Shown: positions 17,278-24,636, counted from the first letter of the stretch. The stretch is DNA of 24,733 bases from Treponema sp. (GCA_016293645.1 JAEDDW010000025.1:1-24733), one strand, 5' to 3'. A program made the numbers and translations. Notes: generated by a model from the letters alone, not told the origin.

Positions 17278-18013
17278 TTTCCACAAAGTTCTAATTTTTA
17301 CTATTGCATTGATTGTATGCGTTGTAACGATTTCTGTTTCAATAGTTTCAACCATTAAATCAATCAGGCAATTAAGAGATGAAACAAACAGGATCTGTCT
17401 CGAACAAAAAACTAATAAGAAAACTAAGGCTGTAAAAAAAGATATTTCCACTGTTGTTGATGACTATTTAACTGTCGCAGAACGTGGAGGAATTAAAATC
17501 AGCAAAATAATGATCAAAGACAATACGAATGCAGAAATGGATTTTATGTTTTCTTCATATAATGTAAAGAATTATTTTATGAATATCTTAAATATGGAAA
17601 ATTTTAAAATCAATTCTCTTTCCTTGAATTCCAGAGATGGAGAAATAAAGGGAAAAATTTCAGTTTCCGTGATGAATGCAAAACGTGATGGACGCGCTTT
17701 TGAGAATGCAAAATTTGATCATCTATATTTATTGTTTGACGGTAATAAAAGCAGAAACCAGGCTTTAACAAAAAAATCCTATCCAGAAAAAAAAGAGATG
17801 TTCACACATAGTCTACCTGTCGCAGAATGTGATGCAGTTTTGATAGGTGAAATCGGTGATGATGAACATAAATCATTTTATCTTAAAGTGTCTGGAAAAG
17901 ATGAAATTGTGTCTGTGGTAGGAAGGTTGACTATGGAAAATGGACGAAGATATATCATTCCAGCTGATGGCAATAGTGGTATGAGTAAAATCCATTTAAT
18001 GGAACCTGTCTGA
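17270..18013 (+). CDS. gspM: GspM/PilO-like protein with a possible GspC HR-like tail
   Basis: The start is ATG 17270, 5 nt after GGAGG (17260-17264) and overlapping gspL by 8 nt; ATG 17258 lies before that site. The product has 247 residues: a short cytoplasmic tip, one membrane segment (about 7-28), a polar helical stretch, and a ferredoxin-like region (about 68-135, with the GIKISKIMI strand and the NYFMNILNMENFKI helix-strand typical of PilO/GspM). It then has an extra ~60 residues (183-244: AVLIGEIGD...SFYLKVSGKDEIVSVVGRL...) with the order of strands of a GspC homology-region domain. GspM is usually about 160 residues, so this protein is about 85 residues too long. GspC is otherwise missing from the window. 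The GspC-like reading is an inference. Confidence 0.68.
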   Translation: MNSFHKVLIFTIALIVCVVTISVSIVSTIKSIRQLRDETNRICLEQKTNKKTKAVKKDISTVVDDYLTVAERGGIKISKIMIKDNTNAEMDFMFSSYNVKNYFMNILNMENFKINSLSLNSRDGEIKGKISVSVMNAKRDGRAFENAKFDHLYLLFDGNKSRNQALTKKSYPEKKEMFTHSLPVAECDAVLIGEIGDDEHKSFYLKVSGKDEIVSVVGRLTMENGRRYIIPADGNSGMSKIHLMEPV

Positions 18014-18042
18014 TTATACGAAAACACGATAATTATTTTTTT
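18012..18042 (+). terminator. Weak hairpin plus T-tract after gspM
   Basis: ATTAT-A-CG (18013-18020) can pair with CG-ATAAT (18027-18033) with one bulged A, and a run of seven T follows one base later. The stem is AT-rich and weak. It could reduce read-through from the long operon into the lipoprotein and prepilin peptidase genes instead of ending transcription. Confidence 0.35.
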
Positions 18043-18062
18043 AGCAAAAGGAGAAAACAGTT

Positions 18063-18719
18063 ATGAAAATCAGATTGTTCGTCGTTTTATCAATATTTTC
18101 AATGTTTGTGTTTTCATGTAAAACAACTGAGACAAATACAGATACGATAACCGGAATGATATACGACAATGAAGGGGAGTGTGTTTCCGGTGTAAAAATT
18201 TTCGTTGAAGGCAAACTTATTGCTCAAAGTGATCTGTATGGCCATTTCTATGTTCCTGTAAATGAATTGAGTGAAAATCATCAGGTTGAATTTAGTAAAG
18301 AAGAATATGAGGCAATTACCATGAAAATCGATCCTTTTTCATCTGTGAAAATGCTGTATGTGGTCATGAGAAATTACAGACAAATATTAAATGAGATAGA
18401 ACAGTCTATTTCTGATGGAGAATTTGGTAAAGGCCTGGAATTGTGTCATAAAGCGAAAAATATTAAAAACTCAGTCTATATTGATTATCTTGAATCAACG
18501 ATTTTAATATGCAGCAGGAATTATTATCCGGCAATAGATATACTGGAAAAAATATCAAATGGGGAAAAAGCAAACAAGTATTGTATTCTGCTGTTGGCTG
18601 ATGCATATGAAAGGACTTCGCAGAAAGAGAAAGCTGTGGTCATGCTCAAGGCAAAATCAAAAGAATTTTTTGATGATGATATTTCAGACAGGTTGGCGGA
18701 ATTATGCAACATGAATTGA
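18063..18719 (+). CDS. Lipoprotein with carboxypeptidase-regulatory-like and TPR-like domains
   Basis: The start follows AAGGAG (18048-18053) by 9 nt. The product has 218 residues. A lipoprotein signal (MKIRLF..., hydrophobic, VFSC with the lipidated Cys at 19) is followed by a beta-sandwich of the CarboxypepD regulatory-like type (about 27-105: TITGMIYDNEGECVSGVKIF ... QSDLYGHFYVPV). The last ~105 residues are helical with TPR-like pairs (AIDILEKI..., LLLADAYERTSQKEKAVVML). The family is not identified. TPR lipoproteins called pilotins (PilF/PilW) help secretins reach the outer membrane in type IV pilus systems, so this could be the pilotin of GspD; that is inferred from domain type and neighbours only. 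The stop overlaps the prepilin peptidase gene by 16 nt. Confidence 0.85.
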   Translation: MKIRLFVVLSIFSMFVFSCKTTETNTDTITGMIYDNEGECVSGVKIFVEGKLIAQSDLYGHFYVPVNELSENHQVEFSKEEYEAITMKIDPFSSVKMLYVVMRNYRQILNEIEQSISDGEFGKGLELCHKAKNIKNSVYIDYLESTILICSRNYYPAIDILEKISNGEKANKYCILLLADAYERTSQKEKAVVMLKAKSKEFFDDDISDRLAELCNMN

Positions 18720-19165
18720 TCAGGTTATGTCTGTTTTCGTTATTTTCATTACCTGTTGTAATTTATGACATCAAAACAATGAAAATTCCTGTTTTGTTCA
18801 GCTATGCCGGCTTGGTTTTCCTGTGTGCATATTTATTCTTTACGGATGAAAGTATATTTAAAATACTGTTCTCCATTATTTTTCCCCTGGTGGTTTTTAT
18901 GATTGTAAAAATCATTTGCCCAGGGGGAATTGGAAATGGAGACATTCATTATAGTTTCTTCTGTGGAATCTTTGGTGGTATAGTCGGAATCAATATAGGA
19001 TTGTTTCTTGCAGCATTTTTTGCGGCCATATATATGATGACAACAAAAAGCAAGAAGATACCTTTTTGTCCTTTCATGTTCTTTGGGTTGATTTTGAGCA
19101 GGATATTGGTCTTGTTTGATGTGTTCAAGTTGTTTTCCTGTTGTTCAATTTCAGACGTTCTTTGA
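18704..19165 (+). CDS. gspO: Prepilin peptidase, catalytic domain only (A24 family)
   Basis: A 153-residue polytopic membrane protein. It carries the two aspartates of the A24 aspartic peptidases: D22 in YDIKTMKIP and D80 in GGIGNGD (the GxGD motif). These enzymes cut the short leader of pseudopilins just after Gly at the cytoplasmic membrane face. The usual T2SS enzyme (GspO/PilD, about 290 residues) has an added N-terminal domain with Cys-x-x-Cys pairs that is linked to N-methylation of the mature end; it is entirely absent here, so this enzyme is expected to cleave and possibly not methylate, as in TadV/CpaA-type enzymes. Likely substrates are the four pseudopilins just upstream. The gene begins inside the lipoprotein gene and its stop lies 2 nt from the convergent gspF stop. 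Confidence 0.9.
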   Translation: MQHELIRLCLFSLFSLPVVIYDIKTMKIPVLFSYAGLVFLCAYLFFTDESIFKILFSIIFPLVVFMIVKIICPGGIGNGDIHYSFFCGIFGGIVGINIGLFLAAFFAAIYMMTTKSKKIPFCPFMFFGLILSRILVLFDVFKLFSCCSISDVL

Positions 19166-19167
19166 TA

Positions 19168-20211
19168 TTAAATCTCCATACTACCGTAAATTTCAAAAAA
19201 TGGAACAATAAACTTCAAAACAATAAGCAGAATGAGTAATCCAAGAAATGCTGTAATCAACGGCTCCATCAGTGCGGTGATAGTTGATATTGTTTTGCTT
19301 GTTCTTTCAGAATAGTACATCCTTAACTGCTTGAAAGTCTCTGAAGTTTTTCCAGATTTTTCCCCGATATAGATCCATTGTATCATTGCAGATGGAATCA
19401 CACTGTGCCTTTTTAATGAATTGCTTAAGCTACAGCCTTTGAAAGTTTCCTTGTTTATTTCGGAAAATTCCTTCAGAAGAAATGAATTTTTAATGATTTT
19501 TAAACTTTCTTTCATTGAATAGTCTAAAGGAAGCCCTGATTCTGATAGTATTTCCATCATTGAACAGTAATTCAACAGTTCAAAATCAAGTATGGTCTTA
19601 CCAGCGAATGGTATAGACAAAATCATTTTGTTAAAGGAAAAAGAAATTTTTTGAGATTTTTTTATTGTTTTCTTCAATAAACAAATCAAGAATGCAAGTA
19701 AAAGAAAAAATACGAGGGTAATGTAAATATTCTGCTGCAAATGATCGATGGTATTGCATAGTGTAATTTCCGACTTCCCACCAATCTGGTGGAACAGGTC
19801 CTTGAGTTTTGGAATTAGATAAATTGATGAGAGTACAAGCATGATTGTTGAAATAACCAGAACCGCTGCCGGGTAGATCATTGCAGATTTTATTCTTGAT
19901 ACAAGTTTGTTTTTGTTGTCCAGGTAGTGAAAAAGTCTTGAGAATATTTTTTCAACGTTTCCTGTCGCAGAACATATTCTGATCATTGTGCTGTAATATT
20001 CGGGAAAGTATTCCCTTAACTGCAGTACAGCATCAGAAAAAGATTTACCTTTTCTGATCTGATTGTTTATCATGGACGCTATGGAATTTTTTTTTGAACC
20101 GGTAATAGATGAGTTGATGATGTTCAATGATTCGTTCAGAGATAGTCCTGATGATGTCAGCTGATCCATCAAGCTGGTGAACTCCAGGGTCTGCTTATAT
20201 TTATGATTCAA
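19168..20211 (-). CDS. gspF: T2SS inner-membrane platform protein GspF
   Basis: A 347-residue protein with two T2SF cytoplasmic helical domains (about 10-105 and 210-305) and three membrane segments (about 111-134, 161-179 and 313-339). Family marks include the LMDQLTSSGLSLNESL helix at the start of domain one, its counterpart SMMEILSESGLPLDYSM at 217-233, and IGEKSGKTSETF at 282-293. GspF is the platform at the base of the pseudopilus and is driven by GspE. Compared with typical GspF (about 400 residues) it lacks an N-terminal extension of about 50 residues. The start codon is TTG (20209-20211), with AGGAG 7 nt upstream; the gene begins 14 nt after the gspE stop. It is the last gene of the gspD-E-F unit. 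Confidence 0.95.
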   Translation of the reverse strand: MNHKYKQTLEFTSLMDQLTSSGLSLNESLNIINSSITGSKKNSIASMINNQIRKGKSFSDAVLQLREYFPEYYSTMIRICSATGNVEKIFSRLFHYLDNKNKLVSRIKSAMIYPAAVLVISTIMLVLSSIYLIPKLKDLFHQIGGKSEITLCNTIDHLQQNIYITLVFFLLLAFLICLLKKTIKKSQKISFSFNKMILSIPFAGKTILDFELLNYCSMMEILSESGLPLDYSMKESLKIIKNSFLLKEFSEINKETFKGCSLSNSLKRHSVIPSAMIQWIYIGEKSGKTSETFKQLRMYYSERTSKTISTITALMEPLITAFLGLLILLIVLKFIVPFFEIYGSMEI

Positions 20212-20225
20212 TTTTCTTCTCCTGA

Positions 20226-21557
20226 TTATGAGATCAATAATTCTTTCTCGACATATTCGATGGATGTAAGATGTTTTTTGATTTTAGATTCTGCATCTTC
20301 TTTCATCGATTTAAATCCGCAGTTTTCAATTGTTTTACGAATTATGCTTTCTGGACAATTGCTTGAAATTGCTTCCTCCAGCTGCTTGGACATCACAAAA
20401 CTCTCGCCAATTACAGTTCTGCCATGACCATCGTTTTTTTTCACAAGTCTTTGTGCTATAGCACCTTTCAGAACCGTCCCGACGATATATGGTTCAATTC
20501 CCATGTTGATCAGTCTTGTTATGGTTCCGACGGAATCATTGGTATGCAATGTTGATAAAACAAGATGACCTGTCAATGCGGAGCGTACACAAAGTCTTGC
20601 TGTCCTTTCATCACGTATTTCTCCTACCATGATTACATCCGGATCCTGACGCAGAACTCTTCGTAAAACTGATTCAAATGTAAGGTCAATCTGATCATTT
20701 ACCTGAATCTGATTTACTCCAGGCAGACTTATTTCGACTGGATCTTCTATCGTTATTATTTTGATTTCAGAATTCAGTATTTCCCTCAACATGGCTGTCA
20801 TTGTCGTTGTTTTACCGCTTCCTGTCGGACCTGTGACCAATATCAGTCCATGCTGAACTTTAAGCATCCGTCGTATATTGTTCATGTCATTTTTTGAAAA
20901 CCCAAGGTTCTCAAGCTTCTTGAAAGAATTTTCTGCTTCTTCATCGCATAGCAGTATTCTCAATACTATGGATTCTCCATTTGTGGTTGGAACTACGGAA
21001 ATTCTAAGGTCGATTTTCTTTTGTTCCAATGAAACTGTAATCCTGCCGTCCTGTGGTTTTCGTTTTTCCATGACATTTAAATTCGCCATGATTTTAATTC
21101 GTGCGCTTATCTCATCAAATCTATTGTCGTAGTATTTCGAGTAGATTTTTAAATAGCCGTCTATCCTGAATCTCACGGTATAAAACCCATCGTTGGCTTC
21201 AATATGGATGTCAGATGCCTTCTTTTTTATACCTTCAAGAAGAATTGAATTCACAAAATTGACGATGGTTGCGTTGTCTTCAAGTTTATCAATTGATTTT
21301 GATTCATTGATTTCTTCATTTGAACTGAAAGTCTTTGAAATCCACGCTGTCAGTTCTATTTCCGGCAGTTTTATGAAGGTTGTTTTTTTCTGATGGTAGT
21401 TTTCAATTGTTTCTATTGCTTTTTTTTCAGTATTATCCGTATATCCGATTGTTACAGAATGTTCATCCTGCTCCAGTATGAGAGCCCTTGAACTCTCAAT
21501 GAATTCAAAAGGGTATTGCATATCAGCAACTGGTATGTTCTTAAAGCTTTCTATCAA
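20226..21557 (-). CDS. gspE: T2SS assembly ATPase GspE without the zinc-binding insert
   Basis: A 443-residue secretion ATPase. Motifs in order: GPTGSGKTT (Walker A, 243-251), ITIEDP (Asp box, 268-273), DPDVIMVGEIRD (Walker B, 305-316) and HLVLSTLHTND (His box, 331-341). The C2 domain then reads AQRLVKKNDGHGRTVIGESF. The four-Cys zinc insert expected between AQRLV and the G-R-x-x-I/x-E segment is missing: about eight residues stand where about 45 are usual. The N-terminal region (about 1-90) is short and holds one GspE-N2-like part. GspE hydrolyses ATP at the cytoplasmic face to drive pseudopilus growth through GspF and GspL. The start codon is TTG (21555-21557), directly after the gspD stop, with GGAG 9 nt upstream. 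Confidence 0.95.
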   Translation of the reverse strand: MIESFKNIPVADMQYPFEFIESSRALILEQDEHSVTIGYTDNTEKKAIETIENYHQKKTTFIKLPEIELTAWISKTFSSNEEINESKSIDKLEDNATIVNFVNSILLEGIKKKASDIHIEANDGFYTVRFRIDGYLKIYSKYYDNRFDEISARIKIMANLNVMEKRKPQDGRITVSLEQKKIDLRISVVPTTNGESIVLRILLCDEEAENSFKKLENLGFSKNDMNNIRRMLKVQHGLILVTGPTGSGKTTTMTAMLREILNSEIKIITIEDPVEISLPGVNQIQVNDQIDLTFESVLRRVLRQDPDVIMVGEIRDERTARLCVRSALTGHLVLSTLHTNDSVGTITRLINMGIEPYIVGTVLKGAIAQRLVKKNDGHGRTVIGESFVMSKQLEEAISSNCPESIIRKTIENCGFKSMKEDAESKIKKHLTSIEYVEKELLIS

Positions 21558-23717
21558 TTATTTATTCTCCATGACCAATGCGTAGACTTTTTCATAGTTC
21601 TCATGAAATTTGTCATCTGGATCTCTTATAAGATGAGGAACAATGTAGACGACGATCTCACTTTTTTCTCTGGAAGAAGAATCCTGTGTAAAAACTTTTC
21701 CAATTAATGGAATCTTTGACAGTAATGAAATCCTTGTGTTCCCATTGTTTTCCTCTTCCTTTATAAGTCCACTTATTACTACAGGTTTTCCCGATTTTGT
21801 CCTGACCTGTGTCGTGACAATTCTTTCCGAAGTCGAAGGAAGGGCAGTCAGCAGATTTCCTTCTCTTGATGATGCCGTATCACCATTTTGCTTTGAGATT
21901 GTTGCGTTGATGTTCATCGTTATCATATTGTCTCCACTTATCCATCCATTAAGTGAAACAATCAGACCTGACGTAATCTGCTGTGTGGTTCCGGCTGTAG
22001 TATTCCCTGAATTTTTATCATATTCATATTCAATATATCTGTAGGTGTCCGTATTCTGGAATTTGATTTCCTGACCAGTAATTGCGGTCAAAGTTGTATC
22101 TGTGAATACTTTGGCTCTGTTCTCTGAAATCTGTGCATTCAATGATGCCGCGAAGTTGTAACCGAACTGCGAAATGACATCAAAGCTGAGAGACATGATG
22201 TTTGAAAGATCTCCATTAAAAGCAACGGATTTTCCTTCTTCATCGGTCTTATGTGCAGAAATGGAAGGCTTGAAAACAGTACCGTTGTTTTTTTTGTACT
22301 GAATGACCAGAACCTGATATTTGATCTGTGGTTTTGGTCTGTCCGTCAGTTCAAGATGCTTTTCGAAAATTTTTTCACTACCATCAGAACCTGTGAAGAA
22401 TATAAGATTTGGATAGCCGGAATCCATTATATCTTCCTTGTTTATTGCTGGTGGAATATTTTTCAATAGTTCATCTACATTGATATATTTCAGTGAAAAT
22501 GGAATCAATTTCTTTTCTATATCGATCATTTCTATGAATCTTTCAATTTCAGATATGTTTTCTTTCGTGTCTGTTACCAGCAGGGCATTTGTATTTCCTA
22601 TCTGTGCTGTGCTTTTTCGGAAATTCTGTGGAATTATTCCAAGAACATCTTTTGCCTGCATGTATTGCAATTTGACTGTCCTGCATTCCATTTCCGTATT
22701 CCTGATGTCGATCTTTTGAAGAAAACTGATTGCCTGTGAGATTTCTTCGTTGGTTCCATTTATGTAAATGCAGTTGCTGCTTTTGTCTGCCCTGATTGAA
22801 GCGCTGGTTACGTCCTGTGGTATATAGGATACCGCCTCCTGTGCATTCAAGATTTTGGGAAAGTACAATTTCGTTTCCTTTAGTTTTCCGGCTTTGTTCT
22901 TCTGCGACAGTTCAACAACATAATATATGCCATTCTTTTCAATGACATCTGCATGCCCTTGTTCCATGATAAGAGTCAGCATTTCATCAAAGGTTTTATT
23001 TTCAAAATGAAGATCTTTCACTTCACATTTGCTGTCATAAAAGAAGGAGTATTCTTTTTCTGCTGCTTCAAACAATTCTTTTGCAATCTGAAGAAATGTA
23101 CTGTTTCCAACATCAAGGGAAAATAAGTTCCCTGAGGTTGTTACATGATTCCGTTCAAATTTTGACTCCAGGGGATTTTTGTTTTTCTCCTTTATGAGAA
23201 TGCAAAGATCATCCTCTTCAAAATCATAGGCAGGAAACCTTTTCATCATTACGGCTAGAGTCTGTTCCGTCGTAAGTGTGTTTGTCTCCAATGATATTTT
23301 TTCTTCAGGCAGACTTTCGTATATGATAGTCTTTGAAGAAATTTTTGCGAGTCTTTCAATAATAGGTTTTGGCTTGACGTCATTTGCAGATACAGAAATC
23401 AATTTGTTTACAGTGTTTCTTTCAATTTTGATTCTAGATACTTTGATTACTTTTCCGTCTTTTTCACTGTAAAGATCGTTTGCTCTTAAAAAATTATCCA
23501 ATGCCTGTGATATTGTCTGATCTGAAAAATAAAAACTGCATTTTCCATCTACAGTCTCGTCAGGAATAATTGAATTACCGCTTTCTCTGGCCAAAACAAG
23601 AAGAACGTCGGTAATATTCTGATTTCTGAATTCCATGGTTTTCAATTCATCTGCATGGCAGTAAACTGAAAGGGCGATGACGAAATTCAGGACCATCATC
23701 CTTCGAATATTTCTCAT
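21558..23717 (-). CDS. gspD: T2SS outer-membrane secretin GspD with three N0/STN-like modules
   Basis: A 719-residue secretin. It has a signal peptide (cut near CHA|DE, residue 22); three successive STN/N0-like modules (about 26-97, 104-177 and 197-270); N1-like secretin-N modules (about 283-340, 345-402 and a weaker one at 404-460); and the secretin beta-barrel domain (465-698). The secretin signature runs from GKPVVISGLI at 643 to IPLIGKVF at 669-676, and the end reads YIVPHLIRDP. GspD multimers form the outer-membrane exit gate. Three STN-like modules are more than the single N0 usual in GspD. ATG 23717 has no clear ribosome site. The gene heads the gspD-E-F unit: gspE starts on the base after its stop. 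Confidence 0.95.
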   Translation of the reverse strand: MRNIRRMMVLNFVIALSVYCHADELKTMEFRNQNITDVLLVLARESGNSIIPDETVDGKCSFYFSDQTISQALDNFLRANDLYSEKDGKVIKVSRIKIERNTVNKLISVSANDVKPKPIIERLAKISSKTIIYESLPEEKISLETNTLTTEQTLAVMMKRFPAYDFEEDDLCILIKEKNKNPLESKFERNHVTTSGNLFSLDVGNSTFLQIAKELFEAAEKEYSFFYDSKCEVKDLHFENKTFDEMLTLIMEQGHADVIEKNGIYYVVELSQKNKAGKLKETKLYFPKILNAQEAVSYIPQDVTSASIRADKSSNCIYINGTNEEISQAISFLQKIDIRNTEMECRTVKLQYMQAKDVLGIIPQNFRKSTAQIGNTNALLVTDTKENISEIERFIEMIDIEKKLIPFSLKYINVDELLKNIPPAINKEDIMDSGYPNLIFFTGSDGSEKIFEKHLELTDRPKPQIKYQVLVIQYKKNNGTVFKPSISAHKTDEEGKSVAFNGDLSNIMSLSFDVISQFGYNFAASLNAQISENRAKVFTDTTLTAITGQEIKFQNTDTYRYIEYEYDKNSGNTTAGTTQQITSGLIVSLNGWISGDNMITMNINATISKQNGDTASSREGNLLTALPSTSERIVTTQVRTKSGKPVVISGLIKEEENNGNTRISLLSKIPLIGKVFTQDSSSREKSEIVVYIVPHLIRDPDDKFHENYEKVYALVMENK

Positions 23718-23778
23718 TGAAACGTAAGATAATAAAAAAAATTGAAAAAAACAAATTTTCAGATAAAAAAAACTATGA

Positions 23779-23807
23779 TTGTAGAAATGAATGAAATCTA
23801 CTATAAT
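23779..23807 (+). promoter_or_regulatory. Candidate promoter of the acyltransferase gene
   Basis: A perfect TATAAT (23802-23807) lies 17 nt after TTGTAG (23779-23784), which matches the -35 consensus at three of six positions. Transcription would start near 23814, at or next to the ATG at 23814, giving a leaderless message. The whole divergent region is very AT-rich, so chance matches are possible. Confidence 0.4.
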
Positions 23808-23813
23808 ATATCC

Positions 23814-24569
23814 ATGTTTAGTTTGATTACTGTTTTATGTGAATTTGGTGTTTTGCTTCCACCGACATTGTTGCTGTGCATTGTCTATCCGTTCAGCCGC
23901 AAAGCTGCCGTTGCAGTTTCCAATTATATTACCTGTACATGTGCCAGGCTCGTTTTTGCAGTGGTAAAAATGTACCGCAATTTCAATTTCATCGGCGACG
24001 GGGAAAGCAAGAAAATGCTTCCGGAACAGTTTATCGTAATTTCCAACCATCAGAGCCTTCTGGATATCGTTGCTTACCTCAAGTATTTTGGTGGTCTCAG
24101 GGCTCGTTTTGTCGCAAAAGACAATCTTGCCAAAGTTCCAATGGTTGGAAAAATGCTGAAAAGCCAGCAGCATTGCATGATTCCAAGAAAGGGAAGTCCT
24201 TCTGTCGCAATGAAATCCATCGACCGTTTTGCCGTAAGTGTCCTTGAAAAAAATCGGATTCCTGTGATATTCCCGGAAGGTACCAGAAGCCGTGACGGTA
24301 ATCTTAATCCATTTTATTCCGCAGGTTTCAGAAGGCTTTCTGCCGGAACTAAACTGCCTGTCGCCGTGTGTGCCCTGGATGGCGGTTGGAAAATCTCAAA
24401 GATTGATTCCATACTCCGCAATCTGAAAAGAGGTGCTTACAGAGTCAAGGTACTTAAGGTCTATGATGCACCTAAAGACAAGGAAAGTGAGAAGCTTATT
24501 CTTGAGGAATCCAGGGAATTGATCCAGAAACAGCTGGATCAATGGCGAAAACTGGATGAAATTCAATAG
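23814..24569 (+). CDS. plsC: 1-acyl-sn-glycerol-3-phosphate acyltransferase (PlsC family)
   Basis: The protein has 251 residues from ATG 23814. It starts with a hydrophobic segment (about 2-26) and carries the acyltransferase motifs: NHQSLLD (78-84, the H-x4-D catalytic pair), a lysine-rich substrate region (RFVAKDNLAKVPMVGKML) and FPEGTRSRDG (153-162). PlsC makes phosphatidic acid by acylating lysophosphatidic acid at the membrane. Earlier in-frame starts exist at 23742 (TTG), 23775 and 23787; none has a ribosome site, and 23814 is chosen because a perfect TATAAT ends 6 nt before it and the hydrophobic segment begins at once. Composition is richer in GC than the T2SS genes (about 43 % in a row counted by eye). 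There is no functional link to the T2SS. Confidence 0.9.
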   Translation: MFSLITVLCEFGVLLPPTLLLCIVYPFSRKAAVAVSNYITCTCARLVFAVVKMYRNFNFIGDGESKKMLPEQFIVISNHQSLLDIVAYLKYFGGLRARFVAKDNLAKVPMVGKMLKSQQHCMIPRKGSPSVAMKSIDRFAVSVLEKNRIPVIFPEGTRSRDGNLNPFYSAGFRRLSAGTKLPVAVCALDGGWKISKIDSILRNLKRGAYRVKVLKVYDAPKDKESEKLILEESRELIQKQLDQWRKLDEIQ

Positions 24570-24597
24570 AAGTTCAGGAAATTTGAGGAATTATTGG

Positions 24598-24617
24598 GTT
24601 TGTTTATTGACACAAAC
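24598..24617. promoter_or_regulatory. Inverted repeat over the -35 box
   Basis: GTTTGT and ACAAAC form a perfect 6-bp inverted repeat with an 8-nt centre that contains most of the TTGACA box of the next promoter. It could be an operator for a small repressor. A chance match is quite possible at this size. Confidence 0.25.
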
Positions 24618-24636
24618 TTGAATAATCTTGTATATT
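24607..24636 (+). promoter_or_regulatory. Strong sigma70-type promoter before the last gene
   Basis: TTGACA (24607-24612) matches the -35 consensus fully and TATATT (24631-24636) matches the -10 at five of six positions, with an 18-nt spacer. Transcription would start near 24643, about 32 nt before the ATG at 24675. This is the best promoter in the window. Confidence 0.8.

Noticed and set aside
23718..23813. Promoter for gspD in the A/T tracts
   Set aside because: TATTAT is present on the - strand, but the best -35 candidate is only 14 nt away and the region is mostly A and T runs, so no box can be fixed.
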